DNA of 20,236 bases from an uncultured delta proteobacterium (GCA_903872255.1 CAIQJW010000182.1:1-20236), one strand, 5' to 3'; positions 6,640 to 14,538 are shown, counted from the first letter of the stretch. Made by a program: numbers and translations. Notes: generated from the letters alone by a model not told the origin.

Positions 6640-6902
6640 TGATGCTGTGCGAGACATGTTCGAAAGAAGTCGGATCGGTAGCCTGTCCACAATGCAAAGA
6701 AGAAATATATCGGCTGGGCCCATATTGCTATCTGTGCGGGACACAGTTCACCGTTGACGAGGTGCACGAACCGGAGCCATCTGTGGAAGATGATGATTTT
6801 TCGACCCGGGTCCTGTGCAGCGACGGGGCCTGTATAGGCGTTATTGACGAAAAAGGTGTTTGCAAGGTATGCGGAAAACCGTACGTTCCGGATTCGGACT
6901 GA
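6639..6902 (+). CDS. Zinc-ribbon protein, unknown function
   Basis: The 87-aa protein begins MMLCETC. Cys pairs occur as CETC (4-7), CPQC (16-19), CYLC (30-33), separate C60 and C65, and CKVC (74-77), enough for at least two zinc-binding knuckles. No catalytic domain is visible. The start shares one base with the preceding stop (TAATG). It lies between a lipoprotein gene and ftsY, all co-directional, which suggests a membrane-biogenesis operon, but no specific role can be assigned. Confidence 0.75.
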   Translation: MMLCETCSKEVGSVACPQCKEEIYRLGPYCYLCGTQFTVDEVHEPEPSVEDDDFSTRVLCSDGACIGVIDEKGVCKVCGKPYVPDSD

Positions 6903-6939
6903 TCGTCGTTTCCATCCTTGATATTTTCGTGTACAAACT

Positions 6940-7104
6940 ATGCCGTTCATTATGAAGGCCCTCGGCGATCATATTAAACGGTATGAATCCGATTACCCCC
7001 TTGAATCCATCGGAGACGTAAAAGCATGGAACTTTACATACATGATAGCGTGGGCTTTTATGCCCGCGAGAATCTGGACGTTTTTTAAAGGTGATCAACT
7101 ATGA
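6940..7104 (+). CDS. Short ORF overlapping the ftsY start (54 aa)
   Basis: ATG at 6940 opens a 54-codon frame whose TGA overlaps the ftsY ATG by four bases (ATGA), a typical coupling arrangement. The peptide starts MPFIMKALGDHIKRYES and has an aromatic, semi-hydrophobic C-terminal half, WNFTYMIAWAFMPARIWTFF. An internal ATG at 6952 is an alternative start. No good ribosome site precedes either. The overlap and the amphipathic helix favour a real small gene, possibly membrane-associated, but no family is recognised. Confidence 0.5.
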   Translation: MPFIMKALGDHIKRYESDYPLESIGDVKAWNFTYMIAWAFMPARIWTFFKGDQL

Positions 7105-8009
7105 GTTTTTTTGAAAAGATAAAGAACGGACTAACGAAAACCAGGGACCAGTTCAAAACGAAGATCGAATGGATGGTCCAGGGAAAACCGATCGAAGAAG
7201 ATGCATTTGATGAGATAGAGGAGGCATTGATACTGGCCGATGCCGGGCTTCCAACGGCCGAGCTTCTCGTTGAGGCGCTGAAAGAAAAATGGAGGCGCGG
7301 GCATATCAGGACAATGGAAGACATCAAATCCTCCATGAAGGAAGAGATCCGGGAACTGCTCGCCCCGATCGAAGTACCCATGGTGATCGACGGTAAAAAA
7401 CCATTTGTCATTCTGGCCCTCGGGGTGAACGGGGTCGGCAAGACAACGACCATCGCCAAGCTTGCCAGCATCTACCTCGGCGATAAGAAAAAGGTCCTTC
7501 TCGGCGCATGCGACACATTCCGGGCAGCGGCAATAGAACAGCTCGATGTCTGGGCAAAGCGCCTCAATGTTGAAATGGTCAAACACGCGGATGGGTCGGA
7601 CCCGGCGGCGGTAGCCTTCGATGCCGTGAAAGCCGCAAAATCTCGCGGAAGCGATATTGTCATTCTCGATACGGCGGGAAGGCTCCACACAAAGGCGAAC
7701 CTCATCGAAGAAATGAAAAAGATACACCGCGTGATATCGAAAGAAGTGGAAAATGCCCCCCACGAGGTCCTTCTCGTTGTCGACGCTACGAACGGCCAGA
7801 ACGCGATAGCCCAGGCAAAGGCATTCAACGAGGCCGTGGGCGTTTCAGGTATCGTCATTACAAAGCTCGATGGGACCGCCAAAGGCGGATTCATCCTCCC
7901 GATCGCCCATCTTCTCAAAATACCGGTACGCTACATAGGCGTCGGTGAAAAGATAGATGATCTTATCCCGTTCAATGCGAAAGAATTCGCCGAGGCAATG
8001 TTCGATTAA
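7101..8009 (+). CDS. ftsY: Signal recognition particle receptor FtsY
   Basis: This GTPase docks SRP-ribosome complexes at the inner membrane for co-translational insertion. The 302-aa protein has a short N-terminal amphipathic part (MSFFEKIKNGLTKTRDQF) and lacks the long acidic A domain of E. coli FtsY. The N domain is followed by the G domain: G1 GVNGVGKTTT at 108-117 (K114), the DTFRAAAIEQL insertion box, G3 DTAGR, G4 TKLDG and the closing AKGG. AAAGGTG precedes the ATG. It is the last gene of the + strand cluster and converges on purN with a 12-base gap and no visible terminator. Confidence 0.97.
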   Translation: MSFFEKIKNGLTKTRDQFKTKIEWMVQGKPIEEDAFDEIEEALILADAGLPTAELLVEALKEKWRRGHIRTMEDIKSSMKEEIRELLAPIEVPMVIDGKKPFVILALGVNGVGKTTTIAKLASIYLGDKKKVLLGACDTFRAAAIEQLDVWAKRLNVEMVKHADGSDPAAVAFDAVKAAKSRGSDIVILDTAGRLHTKANLIEEMKKIHRVISKEVENAPHEVLLVVDATNGQNAIAQAKAFNEAVGVSGIVITKLDGTAKGGFILPIAHLLKIPVRYIGVGEKIDDLIPFNAKEFAEAMFD

Positions 8010-8021
8010 CAAATAGAGAAT

Positions 8022-8627
8022 TTATTTTTTGAAATTGTCGAGGTTGATCTCGCCGGTTGCTATGCCCTCCAGCGTGGCGGGGTAGAGTATGTGCTCCTGA
8101 ATGAGCACGCGTTGAGCGAGCATCTCGGGGGTGTCGCCCGGTTCGACAGGTACGCGCACCTGTGCAATGATGGGTCCGCGGTCATATTCCTCAGTTACGA
8201 GATGTATCGTTACCCCGGATTCTTTCTCCCCATCGGCAATCACGGATTCGTGGACATGGATGCCGTACATCCCCTTTCCCCCGTGCTTCGGCAGGAGAGC
8301 CGGATGAATGTTGAGGATCCGGCCGGTAAAACGGGAAAGCGTTCCTGGCCCCAACTTCTTCATATAGCCGGCAAGCACGACAATATCAACATTACAGGCA
8401 AGCAACGTATCGAGGATCGCCTGATCGAGGCTGTCGGGATCGGGGTGTGTCTTGCCGCTTAAATAGAAGCCCGGGATGCCTTCGCTCCGCGCCCGCTCGA
8501 GGGCGGTTGAATCGGCGTTATTGCTGATCACGACAACCGGACGCGCGTGCAGTTTTCCTTTTTTTGCCGCGTCGATTATTGCCTGCATGTTGCTCCCGCC
8601 GTGAGACGCAAGAAAACCTATGTTCAT
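8022..8627 (-). CDS. purN: Phosphoribosylglycinamide formyltransferase (GART)
   Basis: This is the third step of purine synthesis, transferring a formyl group from 10-formyl-THF to GAR. The 201-aa protein shows the phosphate-binding SHGGSNMQAI loop, VVVISNN, VLAGYMKKLGP, the catalytic Asn/His region ILNIHPALLPKHGGKGMYG, and SGVTIHLVTEEYDRGPIIAQ with the catalytic Asp. All three catalytic positions (N, H, D) are present. It follows prmA on the minus strand after 16 bases, so they are probably co-transcribed. Confidence 0.97.
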   Translation of the reverse strand: MNIGFLASHGGSNMQAIIDAAKKGKLHARPVVVISNNADSTALERARSEGIPGFYLSGKTHPDPDSLDQAILDTLLACNVDIVVLAGYMKKLGPGTLSRFTGRILNIHPALLPKHGGKGMYGIHVHESVIADGEKESGVTIHLVTEEYDRGPIIAQVRVPVEPGDTPEMLAQRVLIQEHILYPATLEGIATGEINLDNFKK

Positions 8628-8643
8628 AGTGCACCCCGCAATA

Positions 8644-9486
8644 TTATCGCTTGAAAAGGTAGCCTCTCCAGGAATTTTTTTTCACCTCCACGACAGGCTG
8701 GCACGGGAGGAAAAGGCTCAATGCCTCCTTTCTCTCGCGGCCTATGATCCCGGATATGATAAGGGTTCCGCTCCTCTTCCAGAGTTCCATGATGTGGGTC
8801 GAGTGTAAGGCAAATGTCCTGATGTCAAGATTGGCGAGGATGATGTCATACCTGCCGCGCACATCCTTAAGGTCGGCACAGACGAACTCGATGCCGGACG
8901 CTTCATTGAGAAGGACATTTTTCTGAGCGGAAAGGACGGCGTCGAGATCATTGTCGACTGCGTATACGTATTTCGCGCCTTTCAGGCGGGCATACAACGA
9001 AAGGAGGCCGGAACCGCACCCAAGGTCGAGCACGCGCTTTCCTCGGAAATCCGTGTCCCTCATTATCTTCATCATGAGCCGCGTCGACTCATGCCGCCCC
9101 GTGCCAAAAGCCATGCCCGGATCGATCGTGATATATGCTACGCCCTTACGCTTTCCATTCCACGGTGTCCGGATAACGACGTCTTCGACGGATACCGGGC
9201 GGAAATATTTCCGTGCCATCTCAGCATAGTCGCGCCGGGGCTCTTCTGTGACAGTAACCTTTCCGGCCTTGATACCGCTTGCCCGCACAGCCGCTATGTA
9301 TGTTTCCACGTGTTCCGGGTATGCCCTCATGATGGTGAGGGAATTCTCTTCGAGGATCCACAGCCCCGACGGACAGTGGACGGTATAGATATCCTCGGGA
9401 AGCATCTCGTGCGCCCCCGGATCGATCACAACATCGACACGCTTTTCTGTCATCTGCCTGTCATGTTCTGAAGATGTTCGTTTCAC
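8644..9486 (-). CDS. prmA: Ribosomal protein L11 methyltransferase (PrmA)
   Basis: This SAM-dependent enzyme methylates ribosomal protein L11. The sequence contains AFGTGRHEST, the PrmA signature before the SAM site, then VLDLGCGSGLLSL (motif I), YAVDNDLDAV (acidic residue for ribose), and ILANLDIRT in the position of the usual NILA motif. The GTG at 9486 gives 280 aa; an ATG at 9453 (starting MTEKRVDVVIDPG) is an equally good start, and neither has a strong ribosome site. The N-terminal substrate-recognition domain is short. The gene lies between the HTH-PBP regulator (46 bases upstream) and purN. Confidence 0.9.
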   Translation of the reverse strand: MKRTSSEHDRQMTEKRVDVVIDPGAHEMLPEDIYTVHCPSGLWILEENSLTIMRAYPEHVETYIAAVRASGIKAGKVTVTEEPRRDYAEMARKYFRPVSVEDVVIRTPWNGKRKGVAYITIDPGMAFGTGRHESTRLMMKIMRDTDFRGKRVLDLGCGSGLLSLYARLKGAKYVYAVDNDLDAVLSAQKNVLLNEASGIEFVCADLKDVRGRYDIILANLDIRTFALHSTHIMELWKRSGTLIISGIIGRERKEALSLFLPCQPVVEVKKNSWRGYLFKR

Positions 9487-9532
9487 GCGGGGAAGTTCTT
9501 CTTAAAAGAGCGATGTATGATGAGCGACCGGT

Positions 9533-10414
9533 TCATCGGGCGGTATCTTTCGTGAGAACGCTGCCCATCTGCGACATATCATAGCCTTCGTGGTCCTTCA
9601 TCGAATGCATGAAAAGAGGTTCGTTGAGAAAATCCAGCAAGGCCTTCGTCTGGGCATTGCCGAATCTTTCGTAAGGTACGATGAGATCAAACCTCTCCTT
9701 GAAGAGCGGCACGAAATCCAGATTGAGCATGCGGGCAATGTACCGGATCCCCACAGATGCGTCAGCGCCTCCACTGACGACAGCGGTGCCGGCCCCCAGG
9801 TGCGATTCCGCCTCGCGCTCGTATCCGTTTATCCTGGATGGATCTATGCCCGCTTCCATGAGGAGAAAATCAAACAAAAGGCGTGTCCCCGTCCCTTTTC
9901 TCCTGTTAATGAATCGGATATTGGCTGAGGTAAGGTCTGAGATCGACAGTATCCCGGCAGGGTTGCCTTTCGGGACGTAAATGCCCTGCTCCCGGAAAAA
10001 CATGTTCACTACCGCGTAGTTCTCGCTTTCCAGATAGCGCCGTATATACGAGAGCGTATAAGCCTTTGCTTCAGCGTCGTAAATATGGACGCATGCGGCG
10101 GAGGCGACATGGTCCCTTAACAATTCGAGCCCCCTCATGCTTCCCACGGATGCGTAAAATACGGTGATCCCTTTCTGGGACGCATTGAAGAGATCTATGA
10201 TCTTCTTGAGAAGCGGATCGTCGCTGCCGGCGATAAAGATAAGTTTTTCGCGCTGGGTATTTTCGAGTATCCATTCATCGATAAGTTCTTTGGCAAAAGA
10301 TATCTTGCCGCCTATCCGTACAGCGGGCAGCCTCGATTCCTGCACGAGGCGGTAGATCATCTTCTCGTTTATCCTCAGATACTTCGACAGCTCTTTAGCC
10401 GACATGATCTGCAT
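9533..10414 (-). CDS. HTH regulator fused to a periplasmic-binding-like domain
   Basis: This is a one-component regulator of 293 aa. Residues 1-55 form an excisionase-type HTH (MSAKELSKYLRINEKMIYRLVQ, then PAVRIGGKISF). Residues 57-275 resemble the PBP-like domain often linked to molybdenum cofactor proteins: YASVGSMRGLELL, RRKGTGTRLLFDFLLMEAGI, INGYEREAESHLGAGTAVVSGGADASVGI, LDFVPLFKERFDLIVP. No signal peptide or membrane span is seen, so it acts in the cytoplasm. By family precedent the ligand may be molybdate, tungstate or another oxyanion; that is inference. It is divergent from the UPF0280/NIL-ferredoxin operon across 71 bases, which makes that operon its likely target. prmA follows on the same strand. 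Confidence 0.88.
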   Translation of the reverse strand: MQIMSAKELSKYLRINEKMIYRLVQESRLPAVRIGGKISFAKELIDEWILENTQREKLIFIAGSDDPLLKKIIDLFNASQKGITVFYASVGSMRGLELLRDHVASAACVHIYDAEAKAYTLSYIRRYLESENYAVVNMFFREQGIYVPKGNPAGILSISDLTSANIRFINRRKGTGTRLLFDFLLMEAGIDPSRINGYEREAESHLGAGTAVVSGGADASVGIRYIARMLNLDFVPLFKERFDLIVPYERFGNAQTKALLDFLNEPLFMHSMKDHEGYDMSQMGSVLTKDTAR

Positions 10415-10420
10415 GTGCTA

Positions 10421-10449
10421 ATTATAGCGAAAACATTTCCTATAATCAA
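10421..10449 (-). promoter_or_regulatory. Strong sigma-70 promoter of the HTH-PBP gene
   Basis: On the minus strand TTGATT (complement of 10444-10449), a 17-base spacer and TATAAT (complement of 10421-10426) give a near-consensus promoter. Only six bases separate the -10 box from the ATG at 10414, so transcription should begin at or next to the start codon. The same 71-base gap also holds TATAAT at 10460-10465 within a palindrome TATTATAATA (10457-10466), a possible operator or -10 box for the divergent operon. Confidence 0.6.
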
Positions 10450-10485
10450 TCCAAGATATTATAATACCCTGTCAGTTATCTGGCG

Positions 10486-11250
10486 ATGATCCCGAACGGG
10501 TTGATAATTCATATGACAAGATCGACAGGTTATGAGGAAAGGTTTTACCGGAACATTTCACGGCCGGCGGAACTTGTGTGCTACGAGGTAAAACACAAGG
10601 AAACAGACCTTTTTTGCTGCACCGATCATGATCTCGGCGGTTTCATAAAGGACCGCGTCCTGACGTACAGGCACCAGCTCGAAGGATACATAAGTGTCAA
10701 TCCGTTATTCCAGGAAAGCCTTATCCCCATCAAAGATGACCCGGTCGCACCGCCCATCGTGCGGGAGATGATCCGGGCGTCGGCTGCGGTCGGGGTCGGT
10801 CCCATGGCGACCGTCGCCGGCGCGATCTCTGAATGCATCGGGAGGGACATCTCGGGCCTGACGGGTGACTTCATCATAGAGAACGGCGGCGATATCTATC
10901 TGAGAACATCGGTTGAGAGGACGATACAGATCCATGCCGGCAGATCACCGTTCAGCGGACATCTCGGCATTAAAATACCGTCTTCGGCCGAATCCCGGGG
11001 CGTGTGCACGTCGTCCGGCACCGTCGGCCATTCGTTAAGTTTCGGGAAGGCGGATGCGGTATGCATTCTCGGGCGCTCCGCCTTATTTGCGGACGGACTT
11101 GCAACTTACCTCGGTAATATTGTAAAAAAGAAAGACGATATTGCCAGGGCCATAGAACAAGGACAGACATTTTCGGATATCACGGCAATATTGATTATTC
11201 TGGGCGATCAACTTGGAGCATGGGGTGACCTCGATATTGTCGAGACGTAA
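10486..11250 (+). CDS. UPF0280 (COG2122) family protein
   Basis: The 254-aa protein has the features of the UPF0280 family, which is distantly related to the FAD/flavin-trafficking ApbE fold: GYEERFYRN near the N terminus, VGVGPMATVAGAISECIG, DFIIENGGDIYLR and RGVCTSSGTVGHSLSFGKADAV. COG2122 proteins have been linked in Methanosarcina to sulfur assimilation and homocysteine formation together with COG1900 and NIL-ferredoxin proteins. The next gene here is exactly such a NIL-ferredoxin. An internal ATG at 10513 is an alternative start; neither has a clear ribosome site. No membrane span or signal is seen. The biochemical reaction is not established. Confidence 0.88.
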   Translation: MIPNGLIIHMTRSTGYEERFYRNISRPAELVCYEVKHKETDLFCCTDHDLGGFIKDRVLTYRHQLEGYISVNPLFQESLIPIKDDPVAPPIVREMIRASAAVGVGPMATVAGAISECIGRDISGLTGDFIIENGGDIYLRTSVERTIQIHAGRSPFSGHLGIKIPSSAESRGVCTSSGTVGHSLSFGKADAVCILGRSALFADGLATYLGNIVKKKDDIARAIEQGQTFSDITAILIILGDQLGAWGDLDIVET

Positions 11251-11295
11251 GGCCCTTCGGTCCGCATGTTTTGCTCATAAGAGTGCGAGGAACCA

Positions 11296-11706
11296 ATGAA
11301 AAAGAGGATCATTCTCCGGTTTAAGAAAAATACGATCGACAAGCCGATCGTATACAAGCTCGTGAAGGATTACAACCTCATCTTCAATATCCTGAGGGCC
11401 AATATCTCGCCGAAAGCGGAATCCCTTATGGTCATGGAGCTCGAAGGAACAGAGGCGAACTTCAAGAAGGGCATGAAATACCTCAAAGGCCTCGACATCG
11501 ATACAGAGCCGATGGAGCGCGATATCAACCGGGATGAGAATAAATGCGTACATTGCGGCCTCTGCACAAGTGTCTGCGCACCGGAGGCCCTGTATATCAA
11601 GGACAGGAGGTCAATGTCTATCGAATTCGATTATAATCGCTGCGTTGCCTGCGAACTGTGCGTCAAAGTCTGTCCCGTGAAGGCAATGAGCGTCTCGTTC
11701 GAGTAA
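11296..11706 (+). CDS. NIL domain plus 2[4Fe-4S] ferredoxin
   Basis: The 136-aa protein has an N-terminal NIL domain (about 1-75: RIILRFKKNTIDKPIVYKL to YLKGLDIDTEP) and a C-terminal bacterial ferredoxin domain. The cluster ligands are C84, C87, C90 and C94 (CVHCGLCTSVCA) and C116, C119, C122 and C126 (CVACELCVKVCP). The first motif ends CAP instead of CP. NIL domains are otherwise known from methionine ABC transporter ATPases, and NIL-ferredoxins are tied to homocysteine synthesis in anaerobes. A GAGG site precedes the ATG. It lies 45 bases after the UPF0280 gene and 8 bases before the desulfurase. Confidence 0.92.
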   Translation: MKKRIILRFKKNTIDKPIVYKLVKDYNLIFNILRANISPKAESLMVMELEGTEANFKKGMKYLKGLDIDTEPMERDINRDENKCVHCGLCTSVCAPEALYIKDRRSMSIEFDYNRCVACELCVKVCPVKAMSVSFE

Positions 11707-11714
11707 AACCCGCG

Positions 11715-12872
11715 ATGCGCCGTATATACCTTGATAATAACGCCACGACGCCTATCCATCCCCAGGTGGCCGACGCCATAAAACCATTTCTGAACGGGCT
11801 GTTCGGCAACCCGTCAAGCACCCATTTCGCAGGAAGGGACGTGAAGGCCTCATACGACGCCGCGCGTGCCGGGATCGCCGACATGATCGGGGCAAAGACC
11901 GACGAGGTCGTCATTACAAGCTGCGGTTCCGAGGCGGACAACCATGCGATCAAGGGGATCGCCTGCATGGCGGAAAATAAAGGCCATATCATCACGTCGA
12001 CCGTTGAGCATCCCGCAGTGTTGAACGTGTGCCGACATCTGGAAACTAAGGGGTTTTCCGTTACCTATGTACCTGTCGACGGTTTCGGGCTCGTGGATCC
12101 CGACGATGTTAAAGACGCCATCCGGAAGGACACGCTCCTCGTCTCCATTATGTATGCCAATAACGAAACGGGCACAGTGATGCCCATCAGGGACATCGCG
12201 AATATTGCCCATGAAAGGGGCGTCCCCGTTCACTCGGATATGGTGCAGGCGCTCGGGAAGATCAAGGTTGATATGACGGACCTCGGCGTTGATCTCGCCA
12301 GCTTTTCGGGACACAAGGTATACGCCCCCAAAGGAGTGGGCGCCCTTTATGTCCGCGAAGGCACCCATCTTGGCAGCCTGGTCCATGGCGGGCACCAGGA
12401 AGCGGGCAGGCGGGCCGGGACGGAGAATGTCATCGGCATAGTCGCCTTCGGGAAAGCGTGCGAGGTAGCCGGATCGCATGCCGAAGAATACAACGCCAGG
12501 CTCGAAATGCTCCGCAAGCGCCTTCTCGATGGAATACTCGAGCGTATAGGCCATGTCCGGTTGAACGGCCATCCCACACAGCGTGTTCCCAACACCCTCA
12601 ACCTCAGCTTCGAATTTGTCGAATCCGAGTCTCTCCTTTTTGCGCTCGACAGAAAAGGTGTCGCTGTTTCATCAGGGTCTGCCTGTTCATCCGGCTCCGA
12701 CGAACCGTCTCACGTCCTTCTGGCAATGGGCATACCGGGCCCGGTGTGCCAGAGCGCCCTGCGGTTCAGCCTCGGATGGGTAAATACGGATGACGACATC
12801 GATTATGTCCTTGATATCCTTCCGGGCATAGTCGGCAAGCTTCGCGAAATGTCCCCCCTCTTCCAAAAATGA
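11715..12872 (+). CDS. nifS: Cysteine desulfurase (NifS/IscS class)
   Basis: This PLP enzyme converts cysteine to alanine and a protein-bound persulfide for Fe-S clusters and tRNA thiolation. The 385-aa frame begins MRRIYLDNNATTP, the canonical N terminus; ATG at 11715 is chosen over an in-frame start at 11658 that would overlap the ferredoxin. Visible motifs are NNETG, HSDMVQALGK (the PLP-contacting Asp and Gln), SGHKVYAPKGVGALY with Schiff-base Lys at about 201, GTENV, and the catalytic Cys at about 324 in SSGSACSSGSDEPSHVL. The long Cys loop fits group I enzymes. It overlaps mtaB by four bases, which suggests that its sulfur serves MtaB or its Fe-S clusters as well as the upstream NIL-ferredoxin. 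No IscU scaffold gene is nearby. Confidence 0.95.
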   Translation: MRRIYLDNNATTPIHPQVADAIKPFLNGLFGNPSSTHFAGRDVKASYDAARAGIADMIGAKTDEVVITSCGSEADNHAIKGIACMAENKGHIITSTVEHPAVLNVCRHLETKGFSVTYVPVDGFGLVDPDDVKDAIRKDTLLVSIMYANNETGTVMPIRDIANIAHERGVPVHSDMVQALGKIKVDMTDLGVDLASFSGHKVYAPKGVGALYVREGTHLGSLVHGGHQEAGRRAGTENVIGIVAFGKACEVAGSHAEEYNARLEMLRKRLLDGILERIGHVRLNGHPTQRVPNTLNLSFEFVESESLLFALDRKGVAVSSGSACSSGSDEPSHVLLAMGIPGPVCQSALRFSLGWVNTDDDIDYVLDILPGIVGKLREMSPLFQK

Positions 12873-14146
12873 GACGCGGCTTCTTTATCCATACGACAGG
12901 CTGCAAGGCCAATCAATGGGACAGTTCCGTCATATCCGCACGCCTCAGGGAGGCAGGCCTTGAACCGGCGCCGCAGGGCGAAGCCTCCTTCATAATTGTC
13001 AACGGCTGTACGGTAACCGGGGGCGCCGTCCGCGATATACGCCGTTTTATCGGCCGGATGAAGAGAGAAAACCCGTCCGCCCGGATCATTCTGGCGGGTT
13101 GCCACGCCCAGGTCTATCCCGAGGACAATTTCGGTGCCGACCTTGTCCTCGGGCAGGCAGAAAAATTCTCGATCGCACACTATATCGATCGCACCGGATC
13201 TTTTGTCGCACCACGGGGCCCCCTTGACATAGAGGAGCTGCCCCGGGACCCGGCCGCCCAGGGGAAGACCCGTTTCTTTCTGAAGATCCAGGACGGGTGC
13301 GACAGGTTCTGCAGCTACTGCGTTGTTCCTTTTGCGCGGGGTATGCCGCGTTCGAGGCCCTTTGAAGAGATACGCGGCGTCATGGAAAGACTGGAGGGCA
13401 TCGGTATCCAGGAAGTGGTCCTGACCGGCATCGAGATATCGGCCTGGCGTGACGGTGAATATGGGTATGGGCTCACCGAGCTTTTACGGGTGCTCGATGA
13501 TCTCGTCTCGCCCAGGCGCATACGGTTAAGCTCGGTGGACCCCCTGATGTTCACTGATGAATTCATCGCGGCCGCCGCCCGGTCGCCCAAGATAGCGAAA
13601 AGCTTCCATATCCCTCTCCAAAGCGCGAGTAATAGGATATTGGATGCGATGGGCAGGCCCTACCGCACCGAGTACATTCGCACCCTGCTCGATAGACTGC
13701 TCGATGCAATGCCGGATGCAGGCGTTGGCATGGATGTCATAGCCGGTTTTCCGGGAGAAGATGCGCGATGCTTCGAGGAAACCCGGGAATTCCTTAATTC
13801 CGCCGGCATCTACTATCTCCATGTATTCCCTTTTTCATCCCGGCCGGGAACCCGTGCGTCATTGATGGACGGCCAGGTGCCCGAGAAGGAAAAGAAAATC
13901 CGGGTAAAAGAGTTGAAGCTGATCGATGAAAAAAAGCGCGCGGCCTTCCACGGCCGCTTCGTCGGAACCCGGGCGTTGATCATACCCGAGACCAAACGCT
14001 ACCTCGGCCGGTACATGCGGGGTTATACCGGCAATTACATCCCTGTTCACATCCCGTATGAGGGCCTGCGCGAGAACAGGGCCACAATAGTGCATATAGA
14101 ACGGGTAGAGAACGGGATTGTCGTGGGGCGCGCGGTAAGCGAATAA
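12869..14146 (+). CDS. mtaB: tRNA t6A37 methylthiotransferase MtaB
   Basis: This radical-SAM enzyme converts t6A37 to ms2t6A37 in tRNA. The 425 residues comprise the N-terminal MTTase domain with cluster Cys C12 (HTTGCKANQWDS), C47 (NGCTVTGG) and C78 (LAGCHAQV), then the radical SAM core with C144, C148 and C151 (CDRFCSYC), and a C-terminal TRAM-like region. The GCKANQ form, rather than the MiaB GCQMN form, favours MtaB. The ATGA overlap with the cysteine desulfurase implies coupling. Its substrate t6A depends on Sua5, encoded 7 kb upstream. Confidence 0.92.
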   Translation: MRRGFFIHTTGCKANQWDSSVISARLREAGLEPAPQGEASFIIVNGCTVTGGAVRDIRRFIGRMKRENPSARIILAGCHAQVYPEDNFGADLVLGQAEKFSIAHYIDRTGSFVAPRGPLDIEELPRDPAAQGKTRFFLKIQDGCDRFCSYCVVPFARGMPRSRPFEEIRGVMERLEGIGIQEVVLTGIEISAWRDGEYGYGLTELLRVLDDLVSPRRIRLSSVDPLMFTDEFIAAAARSPKIAKSFHIPLQSASNRILDAMGRPYRTEYIRTLLDRLLDAMPDAGVGMDVIAGFPGEDARCFEETREFLNSAGIYYLHVFPFSSRPGTRASLMDGQVPEKEKKIRVKELKLIDEKKRAAFHGRFVGTRALIIPETKRYLGRYMRGYTGNYIPVHIPYEGLRENRATIVHIERVENGIVVGRAVSE

Positions 14147-14166
14147 GGATTGTCCCGATTCCCACC

Positions 14167-14188
14167 CGGGCTTTGCCCGTTGTCTTTT
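14167..14188 (+). terminator. Weak hairpin with T-rich tail after mtaB
   Basis: CGGGC (14167-14171), loop TTT and GCCCG (14175-14179) form a five-pair stem, followed by TTGTCTTTT. It lies 20 bases after the mtaB stop and may partially terminate the sulfur operon before yggT. Confidence 0.35.
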
Positions 14189-14241
14189 CGAACCTTTTGT
14201 TGTACGTTTATAGTGATCAATCCTTATTTAAGAGGTTAGCA

Positions 14242-14538
14242 ATGTCAGGTACAGGAATATTTCTGGTATGGTTTGCCAAGATATTGAATATCGTTTTTAC
14301 GGTATATTTTTGGGTGATATTCGCCAGGGCCCTCTTCTCGTGGATACGGCCGAACCCGTATAATCCTGTCGTCAGGTTCGTCTACAGGCTTGTCGACCCC
14401 GTTACGTACCGCATAGCCAGAATGCTGCCGACGCGGATCGGCATGGTCGATTTTGCCCCTTTTCTTCTGATGATCGCAGTTATGTTTCTCCAGGAACTTT
14501 TCACACGGCTTCTGCTTCAGCTTGCCCTTAAGGTCTGA
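14242..14538 (+). CDS. yggT: YggT family membrane protein
   Basis: The 98-aa protein has two hydrophobic stretches (about residues 5-30 and 70-96). Between them lies the YGGT signature FARALFSWIRPNPYNPVVRFVYRLVDPVTYRIARMLP, given here as FARALFSWIRPNPYNP followed by VYRLVDPVTY. ATG at 14242 follows AAGAGG. YggT proteins are linked to envelope integrity and, in plastids, cofactor assembly, but the bacterial role is unclear. It is followed after 6 bases by yggU, a common pair across bacteria. Confidence 0.92.
   Translation: MSGTGIFLVWFAKILNIVFTVYFWVIFARALFSWIRPNPYNPVVRFVYRLVDPVTYRIARMLPTRIGMVDFAPFLLMIAVMFLQELFTRLLLQLALKV

Noticed and set aside
11850..12572. 240-codon ORF antisense to the cysteine desulfurase
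   Set aside because: Shadow of a gene with intact PLP and catalytic Cys motifs.
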